Shown here in pieces: positions 42,161 to 51,660 of a DNA stretch of 64,000 nucleotides (positions within the stretch are counted from its first letter, which is position 1; each line of letters opens with the position of its first letter). A model generated the notes under the pieces. That model did no database searches. It worked only from the letters and a program-made list of their open reading frames with translations, and was not told the origin of the DNA. The stretch covers positions 124,001 to 188,000 of the forward strand of contig NZ_WHOB01000093.1 in NCBI RefSeq assembly GCF_013141775.1, given 5' to 3'. The DNA is from Paenibacillus phytohabitans (GTDB taxonomy: Bacteria; Bacillota; Bacilli; Paenibacillales; Paenibacillaceae). A program made the translations under genes and the position numbers.

Positions 42161-43432
42161 TCAGAATCCCTTACTGCCGCGGTTCCGGCGCGGCGGAGGG
42201 AAGCCGTCCGCAGGTGCGGCCGCAGCTCCGGCGGCTCTCCCCTTGCGGGACAGGCGTCCTTCCCCTACAGGTACTACATAAGTAAACAATGTAAGAATAG
42301 CAACGAGCACCAGCAGTGCCAGCAGGCGGATCATTGGATCTGTAACCGTATCCCCGTTAAGAGCAAATTCGAGAATCAGTCCGGCAGCGAGCCCGGATAA
42401 TGCGCCTCCGAAGCTGAAGCTGCGGGCCAGATGGCGGTTATCGAATATAATGCCAAGCCCGAGGCCCAGTGCGGTACCAATCAGGATCAACGCCAGAATC
42501 CGCACTACAGCATAATAAGGACTGTCTGCTGCCCTATCACTGCGCTCGGTAAGCAGGGTCCGGTCGCCCAGACGGTCATAGATCTGCTGGAATACCTCGC
42601 CCAGACGGTTCGCATCTGTAACATCATAATACTGGCCGCCTGTCACGCTGGCGATATCCTGCAGAAGATTGGAGCCGGACGGATCATCCAGGGCAAGCCC
42701 GATGGTATTGACCGCAATGCCGCGGTCCACAAATGCGGTCAGCTCCGTTGAAGTATCAAACTGGCTGAAGCCGTCAGATAACAGAATGACCATCGCTCCG
42801 CGGTCCGCCCCGTCTTCATTGATGACATTCATCGCTTCTGTAAGAGCACCGCTGATATTCGTTCCGCCCTCGGTAGTCACCAGGCTGCTGATTACATCCG
42901 ACACCTTCTGGCGGTTCTCCGCCTTCGAGAGCGGGATCAGCGGCTGGACTACCGAAGCCTCATGGCTGAAGGTGACCACAGCCACCTTGTTGTCTTCATC
43001 CAGCTGCTGCACCAGTGCTCTGGCTGCTTCGTAGCGGCTGTTATTGGGGTCGCTTTCCAGCATGCTGCCGGAATCATCGATGACCATGATGACATTCTTG
43101 ACCGGCTTGATGCCGCCAAAGTTCAGTTCATACACGAACTCGGTCAGCGTACCTATGCCAAACAGCAGCACCACTGCCAGCGGAAGCATTTTCCATGACG
43201 TACCGAGATAACGGAGCTTCCAAGATTGCCCGTTCAGCTTAGGTGAGATCGTCTCGGCAACCACGCTGCCTATCGAGACACAGAGCGCGACAAGGGCAAA
43301 ATAGATCCCAACCAGTACAATCGGCGGCAGGTCATACGGCCTGCGGTCCAGGAGCAGCTCGCCAAGCACAAAAGCCACACCGCCGCCCAGCAGACTGAAG
43401 AGGAGCAGGAGGAGATTGATTTTACGCTGCAT
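42161..43432 (-). CDS. VWA-domain membrane protein
   Basis: Membrane protein of 423 aa. Three hydrophobic segments in residues 1-105, a VWA domain (about 112-300) with intact MIDAS DDSGSM (Asp119, Ser121, Ser123), GGTNISGA and LLSDGFSQ, then three or four more membrane segments (ALILIGTALGLGLGII, SFGGALSGLAAGLILEFAL, LLALLVLVAILTLFTYVV). The C-terminus is a Pro/Arg-rich tail. The MIDAS should bind a divalent cation and an acidic partner residue. A membrane scaffold for the neighbouring tubulin-like and GTPase proteins is a reasonable guess. Confidence 0.85.
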   Translation of the reverse strand: MQRKINLLLLLFSLLGGGVAFVLGELLLDRRPYDLPPIVLVGIYFALVALCVSIGSVVAETISPKLNGQSWKLRYLGTSWKMLPLAVVLLFGIGTLTEFVYELNFGGIKPVKNVIMVIDDSGSMLESDPNNSRYEAARALVQQLDEDNKVAVVTFSHEASVVQPLIPLSKAENRQKVSDVISSLVTTEGGTNISGALTEAMNVINEDGADRGAMVILLSDGFSQFDTSTELTAFVDRGIAVNTIGLALDDPSGSNLLQDIASVTGGQYYDVTDANRLGEVFQQIYDRLGDRTLLTERSDRAADSPYYAVVRILALILIGTALGLGLGIIFDNRHLARSFSFGGALSGLAAGLILEFALNGDTVTDPMIRLLALLVLVAILTLFTYVVPVGEGRLSRKGRAAGAAAAPADGFPPPRRNRGSKGF

Positions 43433-43534
43433 TAATATTCATCCTTTCCGGAAAAACCTTAATAATAATGCGCTTGAAACCGGCGCTGTGGGGCTGAAGT
43501 GCACTTCCTGCAGCAGAATGAGAGAAAATTGTCC

Positions 43535-45958
43535 TCATCTCATCTCCGGCAATTGCTCCTCAGCAAGACCGTGCAGCTCATAGCCGTTGCCCGCATAGGT
43601 CTCATAATATACCTTGCCGTTGCGGTAATAGAGCAGATCCTCCAGGTGGAAGCCGCCCATCAGATTCAGCTTCTCCACTCCGCTCCTGCGCTGCTCATGC
43701 ACGAAGCCCAAGCGGTAGATGCGGGTGGTCTCGTCAGCACCGAAGGCATAGCGCAGGAATTCGGAAGCACTGTCGCCGAAAAAGTATTTCTCCTCATGCC
43801 GGTGCTCCTGCGTATATTCAAACAGGCGGACATTCATTGCCGCCTCCTCTTCGAGACTCCGGTAGAGCTGCTTGAACAGCTCCTCCTTGGAGACAATGTC
43901 CCGGTTCTCATAGGCCGCCGCGACATTGGCACGCCGCAGCAGCTCTTCCTCGAACGGAAGCGTGAAGGGCCCTGCCGTCAGCAGCTCCCGGCGGCAGATC
44001 TCGATCAGCCGCTCAGCCACGGCCTCGCGGCCACGGCGCAGCAGCTCCGAGAGGCTGCCCATAAACCGCTCACTGAAGAAGATATTTCCGCCGCGCCGGG
44101 TCTCGATATCCTTCATGACTTCTTCCGTCACGCTGCGGTAATACTCCATGATGTTCTGATCCACGGTGTCCTTGCTGCGGCCGATGCTGGCGAGGGCCAG
44201 GCTCTGCAGCTCCTCCGCCAGCGCTTCCATCGCCAGGACCATGGCTCTGCTGTCTGCATGCAGCTGCTCAAGCGCCGCATCATAGCGGAGGCAGAGGGCA
44301 AGCTCGCTTTCGAGCCGCAGAATCTCATATTTCTTACCATATACGGTATCGAATAAATAATGAATGAAATTACGCACAGTCCGTTTATCCAGCAGCGGCA
44401 CCCGCTGGAACGGCTGGCGTTCTACACTCTCCGCATAGAGCCGTTCCAGCTCCTCCTGCGCAGAGAGCAGGGCCGAACGCAGTCCGGCCATATGCTGGCG
44501 CAGGGCATGAAGCACACCCCCTCCGCCCTCTGCCAGCTCGGCTGTCCATTCTGCGAGCTGATAGAAGGTCACCGGCGGAGTTGCCTGCTCCTCGGCGGCC
44601 AGGACTGCGGCCCACTCCCGCGCAGGGTCGATCGCCGCAGTCCTTCTTGCGGACACTTCCGCAAAGTTGCTGCGGAAATAGGCCTGCCCGCCCTCGCCGA
44701 AGAGCAGCTCCTCGGCTTCGCGCAGCGACAGCGCTCTGAGCTCCGAGTAGGACGGGCGTCCATGGCTCATCAGCCCGGTCATCTCCGAGAGGCCGGTGTC
44801 ATCCGGCAGCAGTTCCGCCGCGCGGGCACGCAGGGAATCCGCTCCGAGGCCCAGCAGCGCCTGCCGTTCCTTAAGGCTCCGGCTGTTGCCGGCACGCAGC
44901 TTCTCAGCCAGGTAATGCAGGGCATGGTAGAGCACCGCCAGCGCAATCTGCCGGTTCGGCCTGCGTACCGCCGAGAAACCGGCCGAAGCATAGCCTTGTC
45001 TGCCCGTGCTGCCCCGGATGCCGCTTTTGAAGGTCATATTATTGTAGCCGCCATGCCCGGAAGCATGATCAGCCGCAGGCCGGACACGGTTCTTCAGCAG
45101 GCTGATATGGGCAATAATCTCATAATTGTCGTCCATCCCGTGAACGGACATCAGTCCGCGCTCGTTCTTGTCGGAGAGCAGATAGACCAGATCGAACAAC
45201 GCGGAGGGACCATGGCCCACGGGGATGGACAGCCCTTCCTCCGTAACCAGAAGCGGAGCGCTTAAGGCATAGTCCGCCGCCTGCATCCCGTCCAGCTCAC
45301 GCAGAAAAGCCAGCCCTACCGAGCTGGAATAGCCAAAGTTATCCCCTTGCTCCCGCTCGTTGATCAGCGCATACAGATCGGTCTGCACCGACTTGAACGA
45401 CTGGCTGAGGATGGCGCGGGCCAGCAGGGCAACCTCCGGCAGCAGCACATTAAGCGGATCATCGACCCGCGTAACGATGGACAGATGGATGACATCGAAC
45501 GAAGAATACAGCCGTCCGTAGTCCGCTATGCTGTTGCTTAACTGGCGCAGCGTCCGGTTCATCCCGGCCAGGTACTGGCTGTCCTCATGAAATTCACGGT
45601 ACAACTCCCGCCGCACCGTCCGGGGATCACGGCCCGCCGTGTTCGGCAGGGCCATGTGCAACACGCGTTCATGAACGCTGCTGTTACCGCTGCCGATCCA
45701 TCCCTTGATTCCATCCTTCTCCTGCGTACTGCCGCTGCCGCTGGGAGAACCCGCGTGCAGCGCCATGACACCGCCTGCATTGTCCCATTTGCGCTCGCAG
45801 CGCTCCAGCACCGGACCGATGGCCGGGGTCACCTTGTCGCCGAGGAACAGAAACAGAGCAGGGTAATGGATGCTGCTGCGCCCATCCCCCTTGTTATGCT
45901 GCGCTTCCTCCTGCGCAGCGTACTGCTCTGCATATTGTAAGGCCTGATCTCTGATCAT
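43535..45958 (-). CDS. Degenerate tubulin-like partner protein, 807 aa
   Basis: I do not recognise this as a named family, but its N-terminal 300 residues line up with the tubulin-like protein encoded just upstream. PALFLFLGDKVTPAIG (33-48) aligns without gaps to PILIIGLGGTGIDALL, VIHLSIVTRVDDPLN (156-170) to VFLLTGLSGGTGSG, and FDLVYLLSDKNERG to FNLCHLISATNTEG. The glycine-rich T1 and T4 nucleotide loops are missing, so it is predicted not to bind GTP. The C-terminal 500 residues are helical with likely coiled coils. It starts 4 nt after the tubulin-like gene stop. A pseudo-GTPase partner is inferred. Confidence 0.75.
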   Translation of the reverse strand: MIRDQALQYAEQYAAQEEAQHNKGDGRSSIHYPALFLFLGDKVTPAIGPVLERCERKWDNAGGVMALHAGSPSGSGSTQEKDGIKGWIGSGNSSVHERVLHMALPNTAGRDPRTVRRELYREFHEDSQYLAGMNRTLRQLSNSIADYGRLYSSFDVIHLSIVTRVDDPLNVLLPEVALLARAILSQSFKSVQTDLYALINEREQGDNFGYSSSVGLAFLRELDGMQAADYALSAPLLVTEEGLSIPVGHGPSALFDLVYLLSDKNERGLMSVHGMDDNYEIIAHISLLKNRVRPAADHASGHGGYNNMTFKSGIRGSTGRQGYASAGFSAVRRPNRQIALAVLYHALHYLAEKLRAGNSRSLKERQALLGLGADSLRARAAELLPDDTGLSEMTGLMSHGRPSYSELRALSLREAEELLFGEGGQAYFRSNFAEVSARRTAAIDPAREWAAVLAAEEQATPPVTFYQLAEWTAELAEGGGGVLHALRQHMAGLRSALLSAQEELERLYAESVERQPFQRVPLLDKRTVRNFIHYLFDTVYGKKYEILRLESELALCLRYDAALEQLHADSRAMVLAMEALAEELQSLALASIGRSKDTVDQNIMEYYRSVTEEVMKDIETRRGGNIFFSERFMGSLSELLRRGREAVAERLIEICRRELLTAGPFTLPFEEELLRRANVAAAYENRDIVSKEELFKQLYRSLEEEAAMNVRLFEYTQEHRHEEKYFFGDSASEFLRYAFGADETTRIYRLGFVHEQRRSGVEKLNLMGGFHLEDLLYYRNGKVYYETYAGNGYELHGLAEEQLPEMR

Positions 45959-45962
45959 AGGC

Positions 45963-48900
45963 TTACTTCAGCTTTCTGCGGATGCTGCCGAGCTTGCCGG
46001 TCAGGCTCTTGTAGAAGCCGTACATTTCATCGCCGTTCGCATGCTCTACCCGCTCATATTCCAGGCTGTCGCGCGCCTCCAGGAAGGATACATACATCCC
46101 TTCCAGCTTATACAGCAGCGGAGTCACGTCCTCCGCGGCCGTCATCTCTCCGGCCCGGCGTGCCGCCTTGCGCAGCAGGACACTGCGGCTTTTCTCATCG
46201 AGCGCACGGAAATGGCGGTAGACAGCATACTCCACATAGCTGCGCTCCTTCATCAGGTTCGCGAACGGCTCCCAGGCATCTTCGTCTTCATCACGGTCAT
46301 AGACATAGAGCGCACCTTTTTTGGTGATGGTATCGGTGTACAGCGCCTCAATGAACTGGTCGATCCACTTGTCTTCATCCAGATGCTGGTGGACCAGCAC
46401 TTCGAGTTCCGCTGCCTTGGCCGACAATGCGTCGTATTTCGCCAGCTCTTCACGGACACGGGCAATCAGCTGCGGTGAGCGGATCAGGTTCTCCTGGGCC
46501 AGCTCACGGTTGATGCTGCCGAAGATGTCCTTAATTCCTTCACGTTCCAGGCCGCCCGCGCGCAGCGCTTTGAGCTCTTCAGCGGCTTTTCTTACTTCGC
46601 CCAGATTCGGACGCGACGAGCCAAGCTGCAGATCATAGCCGCTTAGCATTTTATCCAGATCAAACGGCTTCGTGAAGATGACCGAGAAGCGGCTGCTCGT
46701 ATTCTCGTCGATGCCTTTCTCGATAATTACACCAGCCTCCAGGGCACGTAAGAAGTCGGCACGCACTCTGGCATTATAATCACGGACCCGCGCATTCACG
46801 TAGGTATCGCCCCATGACTTCTCCGGAATCGGGGAAGGCAGGTAGGTCCAGTTATCCTTGTCGGTCATCACCAGATGGCGGCCGATGCCTTCCTTGTCCA
46901 GGATGGTCCGTTCATAGTTCTCCTCGAACACCCGCAGCGGCGTATACACAAACAGCGGCACCCCGTTACGTGTATTAAGCCAGAAAATCCGGTTCTTAAC
47001 CTGGCTCTCCTTGATCGTGAACTGCGATTTGCCGAGCGCATTATTCTGATAATTACGGATTCCCTTCAGAATACCCGGCGCCTTCACCGGCACGGATACG
47101 AAGCCCCAAGACGGGAAGTGCAGACTGCCGGAGCTGTTGCTGAGGTGGAAAATCGGCACCGCATCTTCATCCAGACGTCCGGCGATAATCCGCTCAACGA
47201 ACTTATCCAGCGGCTCCTCGCGCCCGTATTTCATCACCAGGAAATCTTCCATTGAACGGGTAATGAGATCACCGAACTTGTCGCTGAGGAATTCAGAGAT
47301 CGAACGGACGATATCAATCTCCTGCTCTTTGACCCAGCGTCCGGAATGCTTCAGCATTTCGCGCGTGAAATCACGGATCAGATCGTCGCCGTCCTTCTGG
47401 TCCATCACCTTGGAGATGGTTGCCGAAATATCCGGCACATTGACGATATTCCAATAGTAGGTTTTGTTCCCCTTATGATCAGCCTGCTCTTCGCCATTGA
47501 TCAGAATGTCGCCATTCTTCTCGAAGATTGAGCTGAGCGCCGTCAGAATCTCCGTGAATACGCCGTAGATCCGGCTGTTCTCTTCATTCAGAAGCTCGTA
47601 CAGATCCTCGTAGAACTGGATCATCTGCTCGGTGCGCTCCACATCGGCATGCAGCCAGTATTCATTGATCTTGGCTTCGATATAGGCGTTCTTCTTCTTC
47701 TCCTTGGAGACAAAAGCGCTGCGCGCATCGCCAAGCTTCTCCTCTGCGCTGTCCTGCGCCGTCTCGATATCACGCGGCAGACGGAGCAGGCTCTCCCGCA
47801 GCGCTTCAATATACGACTGAATCAGCTTCAGGATACAGAAGCCCTTCTCCGTGTAGAGCAGCCGGGATACATAGAACGGCCCCTGCTCAGGATGCAGGAA
47901 GATCCGCTCCAGCTCCTCGCCGAAACGTCCGGTAATTTCGCCCGGCAGCTGCTTCTTCGCTTTGATGTATTCTTCCCGCGCACGGGCGAGGAAGTTCTGC
48001 TCCAGCTCCGTATCCATGCTGACCACCTGATTCTTCACTACATTGGCATGGCTGAGGCGCTCGCTGTTCTGATAGCCGGGCAGCGGCTCCGGCACACGGG
48101 ACTCGAAGGTCTTGATCATCGTATCGAGATCAATGCCGAGCTTGCGTGCCATCTTCTCCACATCCTCCTGCCCCGGGGCGTGATGGAACATCTTGTCCAT
48201 CTTGTCGAAGAGGCGGAAGGCCAGATATGTGGTCATTTCCTCAATCGGCAGCACCGCCGAGGAAGCGCCGATAATGTTGTATTCATAATTCGCAGGATAC
48301 GTCTTGTTCATCTGTGCAATGTTGGTGCGGATGTTGCTGATATAGTCATGGATGGCGAATTCCTCGCCGGAGGCTTTTTCCTCGCTGGCCATGAAGTTGG
48401 TGATATTCTCAGCCGTTACATTCATGCAGTAATCATAGGCATTCTCCAGCAGCTTGCCTTCCGTATTCGTCGCCGAGATCAGATGACACAGATTGAACGG
48501 CGGCAGCGGCGAATTAACGCTCAGAATATTGCCGTACTGCTGGCGGAACCGTTCTCCCCGGCTGTCCACATTCATCCAGTAATCCAGCTCTTTGAGCGCA
48601 GCATAACCGTTCTTGCGGATATACTCGCGGGTGTGCTCGCTGAGGCTCTTGTTCGCCAGATTCACATCCGGGGTGAACAAGTAACCCAGTGTATTCACGC
48701 GGTCGATACCGGCAGCGCCATAGTCACGTTCAATAATCCCCCGGACAATGTAGGCAATATCCAAAAAGGCACCGCTGCCTGTTCCGCCGGACAAGCCGGT
48801 AAGCAGGAAAACCATCAGCTTCTTGCTGGTGCCGACCGACAGTGTCTTGATCTTCTTATCAATTGCAGCCACGACCTGATTAATCTTCGTGAACAGCAGC

Positions 48901-49352
48901 AGTCGTCCGGCCTGGCGCACCCCGGCGGCTCCGTTCATGCCGTCCGTGATGCTCAGCTCCGGCGACAGCCAGTCTGTAATGTACGAATCAAGAATGCTGC
49001 GGTTCTGCAGCAGTCCGCCGATCTCGGCATTGGCCAGCAGCACGAATTCATTCTGCGGGTCGAGGCCGATGCCTTTATATTTTTTGCCGCGGTCCTGTTC
49101 ATTGGTCTCGAATGCCAGGAATTCCACATTGTCAGGCTTATCCCGCTTCTTCTTGGACAACGGATCCTCAGGCAGCTTGAAGCGGCGGTTAATCTGGTAT
49201 TTCAAGCGCAGCAGGGCATCGATGCCCGTGCCGCCAAGTCCGATAATCAGAATCGGGTTGTCTATGGTGTCCACTCTTATTTTGTCGCTGACGATCCCTC
49301 CGCCAAGCGATACATCGAGCTGCTGAATATGTTCTCTTACTACCGGTTTCAT
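45963..49352 (-). CDS. Tubulin-like (Tubulin_2-type) GTPase
   Basis: Protein of 1129 aa, over twice the size of FtsZ. The N-terminal domain has the T1 loop IGLGGTGIDA (38-43 GLGGTG), a T2-like LAFETNEQD (79-87), and the tubulin signature T4 loop LSGGTGSGAFLD (189-194 GGTGSG). Residues beyond about 400 are helical with long charged coiled coils, and no membrane helix is seen. AGGAGG lies 7 nt before the ATG. The gene heads the tubulin/pseudo-tubulin pair, 90 nt downstream of a VWA gene. GTP binding is likely; polymerisation cannot be judged. I recall such proteins as Pfam 'Tubulin like'. Confidence 0.88.
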   Translation of the reverse strand: MKPVVREHIQQLDVSLGGGIVSDKIRVDTIDNPILIIGLGGTGIDALLRLKYQINRRFKLPEDPLSKKKRDKPDNVEFLAFETNEQDRGKKYKGIGLDPQNEFVLLANAEIGGLLQNRSILDSYITDWLSPELSITDGMNGAAGVRQAGRLLLFTKINQVVAAIDKKIKTLSVGTSKKLMVFLLTGLSGGTGSGAFLDIAYIVRGIIERDYGAAGIDRVNTLGYLFTPDVNLANKSLSEHTREYIRKNGYAALKELDYWMNVDSRGERFRQQYGNILSVNSPLPPFNLCHLISATNTEGKLLENAYDYCMNVTAENITNFMASEEKASGEEFAIHDYISNIRTNIAQMNKTYPANYEYNIIGASSAVLPIEEMTTYLAFRLFDKMDKMFHHAPGQEDVEKMARKLGIDLDTMIKTFESRVPEPLPGYQNSERLSHANVVKNQVVSMDTELEQNFLARAREEYIKAKKQLPGEITGRFGEELERIFLHPEQGPFYVSRLLYTEKGFCILKLIQSYIEALRESLLRLPRDIETAQDSAEEKLGDARSAFVSKEKKKNAYIEAKINEYWLHADVERTEQMIQFYEDLYELLNEENSRIYGVFTEILTALSSIFEKNGDILINGEEQADHKGNKTYYWNIVNVPDISATISKVMDQKDGDDLIRDFTREMLKHSGRWVKEQEIDIVRSISEFLSDKFGDLITRSMEDFLVMKYGREEPLDKFVERIIAGRLDEDAVPIFHLSNSSGSLHFPSWGFVSVPVKAPGILKGIRNYQNNALGKSQFTIKESQVKNRIFWLNTRNGVPLFVYTPLRVFEENYERTILDKEGIGRHLVMTDKDNWTYLPSPIPEKSWGDTYVNARVRDYNARVRADFLRALEAGVIIEKGIDENTSSRFSVIFTKPFDLDKMLSGYDLQLGSSRPNLGEVRKAAEELKALRAGGLEREGIKDIFGSINRELAQENLIRSPQLIARVREELAKYDALSAKAAELEVLVHQHLDEDKWIDQFIEALYTDTITKKGALYVYDRDEDEDAWEPFANLMKERSYVEYAVYRHFRALDEKSRSVLLRKAARRAGEMTAAEDVTPLLYKLEGMYVSFLEARDSLEYERVEHANGDEMYGFYKSLTGKLGSIRRKLK

Positions 49353-49441
49353 AGGTTATCCTCCTAAAAGTTATGCGTAGCGCTTCTTCCTGAACATGCT
49401 TCGTTCAAAAATTCACTTCGGAGCTTACGCTTAGTCTGCTG

Positions 49442-51265
49442 TTATATCAAATATTCGAGTAATATCGTCTTATCTACCGTCTGCAGGGAGACCGATACAC
49501 GGTCACCGCTCTTCATCTCAAGGCCCCGCGAGGTATCGGCGGCGCGCCCTGACCGCTCCACTGAGATTCCTTCTCCTCCGCGCAGCATCAGCCGGTCATT
49601 GTTCCCCGGAGTGAAGACCAGCTTCTCGCTCTCCTTCAGTTCAGGCGCCAGCTGCAGCAGCTGATGCAATGTGAATTTGCCGCGGAAGCCTGCAAGCTTC
49701 TTATACTGCGGATAGGTCTTCTCTCCGGTATTGCCGTCCAGCACTTCCACGACCAGCTGTCCGACAAACCCGCGGTTTGATCTGCCGCGCAGCAGCCAGA
49801 ATGCGGCGGCCGCAGCCAGCAGGAGTACAATCCCGCCTATAATATAGTAAAGAGTGTACGAGGACTTGGCATCCGTTACCGGTTCTTCACCAGTGCCTGC
49901 CCCCGTGGCCGGAGGGCTTGTAGCCACCGTTCCTGTCTTGGCGTTGATCGTCAGCACATCGCTCTCACGGTAGAAGCTGCTCTCTTCGGCCCGGACCTTA
50001 AGTTCATAGGCATGATTGTCTTGTATTTCAAAAGCACTCTTGAACTCAGCGCCCGAATTGTCCATCGGAATCTCCTGCACCGTGCCGGTATCCACATCTG
50101 TGGCCAGCAGTACAGCCTTCATATCCTGGTACAAGCTGCTCTCTGTAACCTCAGCACCGTTGCTGAACAGATGCGAGGAGATATCGACGGTGTCGCCTTT
50201 GCGGTAGGACTGGGAAGGCAGCGCATCGATCTTAAGCTCCAGATCATAGTTGAATACCAGATTAATATCGATCTTGTCCTTCGCCACACCCTTGACCTGG
50301 AGCTTCCAGTCTCCCTGCTCCGGCGAGAGCAGCTTGATCAGCGCGTAGGTAGAAGACTTGGATAGCAGCACAGCATCCGAGGGAATCGCTACTTCCTTCC
50401 CTGACGGATCACTCAGCTTCGCCGTTACAGGCTGCGAGGACATAATTGAAATATTCGCTTCCAGCACACTGCCGTTCGGCACATTGACCGTCACTTCCTG
50501 ATAATCGCCGTTTGCCGTAATGGACGGCACCGGCACGACCTTCAGCTTCAGGTGGCTGGCAAAAATCTCGCTGAGAATCTGCGGCAGATCATCCGCGGAA
50601 TCCGTTGTGAACGCCTTGCCGCCGGTCTGATCTGACAGATTAGACAAAATCTCCTTGTTCAGCTTGCCATCCGCATTGAGCCCGATCGTATAGACCGGGT
50701 ACCCCTTCTGCTTCGCAGTTTCTACAGCGGCCTTCAGTTCCTGATCGGACTGGGCCTGCGTAGCGCCGCTGGCTTCATCTAAGTCATTGTTGCCGTCGGC
50801 CAGCATCACGATCATCGGCTCATGGCCAGGATCGCTGCCATTCTCCAGCACCTTCACAGCTTCTTCCATTCCGACCGCTATATCCGTGTAAGGTCCACGG
50901 TTCAGCCCGTCGATGAAATCCTTCAAATCCTGTTTGTCCCCGGCAGAGGTGATGCCAAGCAGGGCCTTCTCGCGCTGCACCTTGTCGGTGTAGGCAACGA
51001 TCCCTACCTTGTCTCCTTGCGTGGACAGCATATCTATGAACATCTTCATCGCTTCATTCGCGATTTTGTTCTTGTCGCTCTTGTTCATCGAGTTGCTGAC
51101 ATCAATCAGCAGTACAGCATCAATATGGGACGGCGCGGCAGAAGCAGCACTGGCCGCTGCGCCTCCGAAAGGCAGGACAGCGATGCATAGGATCAGCAGC
51201 AATGCAGGAAAAATGCGCTGCAGTCTATTCTTGATCGTTCTGGGGTTACGGTGTGTACGAAGCAT
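49442..51265 (-). CDS. Exported VWA-domain protein with one membrane anchor
   Basis: Protein of 607 aa, first gene of the minus-strand operon. Signal sequence to about residue 44, then VWA domain (about 48-240) with MIDAS LIDVSNSMN (Asp55, Ser57, Ser59) and VMLADGNND. Two or three beta-sandwich segments follow, then a TM helix (YYIIGGIVLLLAAAAAFWLL, about 470-490) and a cytoplasmic tail of about 110 residues ending in LQTVDKTILLEYLI. The topology puts VWA outside and the tail inside, so it could transmit between wall or surface and the cytoplasmic tubulin/GTPase partners. Confidence 0.88.
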   Translation of the reverse strand: MLRTHRNPRTIKNRLQRIFPALLLILCIAVLPFGGAAASAASAAPSHIDAVLLIDVSNSMNKSDKNKIANEAMKMFIDMLSTQGDKVGIVAYTDKVQREKALLGITSAGDKQDLKDFIDGLNRGPYTDIAVGMEEAVKVLENGSDPGHEPMIVMLADGNNDLDEASGATQAQSDQELKAAVETAKQKGYPVYTIGLNADGKLNKEILSNLSDQTGGKAFTTDSADDLPQILSEIFASHLKLKVVPVPSITANGDYQEVTVNVPNGSVLEANISIMSSQPVTAKLSDPSGKEVAIPSDAVLLSKSSTYALIKLLSPEQGDWKLQVKGVAKDKIDINLVFNYDLELKIDALPSQSYRKGDTVDISSHLFSNGAEVTESSLYQDMKAVLLATDVDTGTVQEIPMDNSGAEFKSAFEIQDNHAYELKVRAEESSFYRESDVLTINAKTGTVATSPPATGAGTGEEPVTDAKSSYTLYYIIGGIVLLLAAAAAFWLLRGRSNRGFVGQLVVEVLDGNTGEKTYPQYKKLAGFRGKFTLHQLLQLAPELKESEKLVFTPGNNDRLMLRGGEGISVERSGRAADTSRGLEMKSGDRVSVSLQTVDKTILLEYLI

Positions 51266-51346
51266 AAATAGGGCTCCTCTTGTGTTAAATTCGGCGGATC
51301 TGGCAAATCCGGCAGCATAGCTAAATTCTGTAAATAGTATGCCATT

Positions 51347-51375
51347 ATGATATAATTAAACCTTGTAAACATCAA
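51347..51375 (-). promoter_or_regulatory. Candidate promoter of the minus-strand tubulin/GTPase operon
   Basis: Minus-strand TTGATG (51370-51375), 17-nt spacer, TATCAT (51347-51352), in the divergent region 51266-51507. It would drive seven genes over about 15 kb. Confidence 0.5.
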
Positions 51376-51421
51376 CATAGTGACCGCTGGACCGGCACTC
51401 CCGTCTGGTAGAATCGCCATC

Positions 51422-51451
51422 TTGAAGCGGATGGATTATTCTAAGTATACG
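51422..51451 (+). promoter_or_regulatory. Candidate promoter of the plus-strand genes of the module
   Basis: TTGAAG (51422-51427), 18-nt spacer, TATACG (51446-51451), 56 nt before the small membrane-protein gene. It starts only 46 bp from the opposing -35. Confidence 0.45.
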
Positions 51452-51507
51452 CCGTGTTCCTGAATATTTGATTAAAAGACCGTAACCAGAGAGAAAGGAA
51501 GAGTTCC

Positions 51508-51660
51508 ATGATTACATACGTCATACTCGGAGTAACGTTCCTCTATGCCGTTATTCAGATCTCCTTATACGCTTCACGCCAGCGGAAGCCGCTTACCCGT
51601 GAGGACATAGACGAGCGGCTCCTTGCTGCACTGAACGGAGGCGACACTACCCGTGAGTAA
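51508..51660 (+). CDS. Small single-pass membrane protein, 50 aa
   Basis: Begins MITYVILGVTFLYAVIQISL, one membrane helix at residues 4-20, followed by a basic stretch ASRQRKP and an acidic amphipathic tail REDIDERLLAALNG. AAAGGAAGAG precedes the ATG. The stop overlaps the GTG start of the next gene (8-nt overlap), so translation is coupled. The arrangement shows it is a real gene of the module despite its size. It may recruit or anchor a partner at the membrane. Not recognised as a known family. Confidence 0.8.
   Translation: MITYVILGVTFLYAVIQISLYASRQRKPLTREDIDERLLAALNGGDTTRE

Noticed and set aside
43499..45265. Long plus-strand frames opposite the pseudo-tubulin gene, and a 572-aa frame at 47649-49367 opposite the tubulin-like gene
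   Set aside because: They mirror the codon pattern of the real minus-strand genes, have no ribosome site and no family match.
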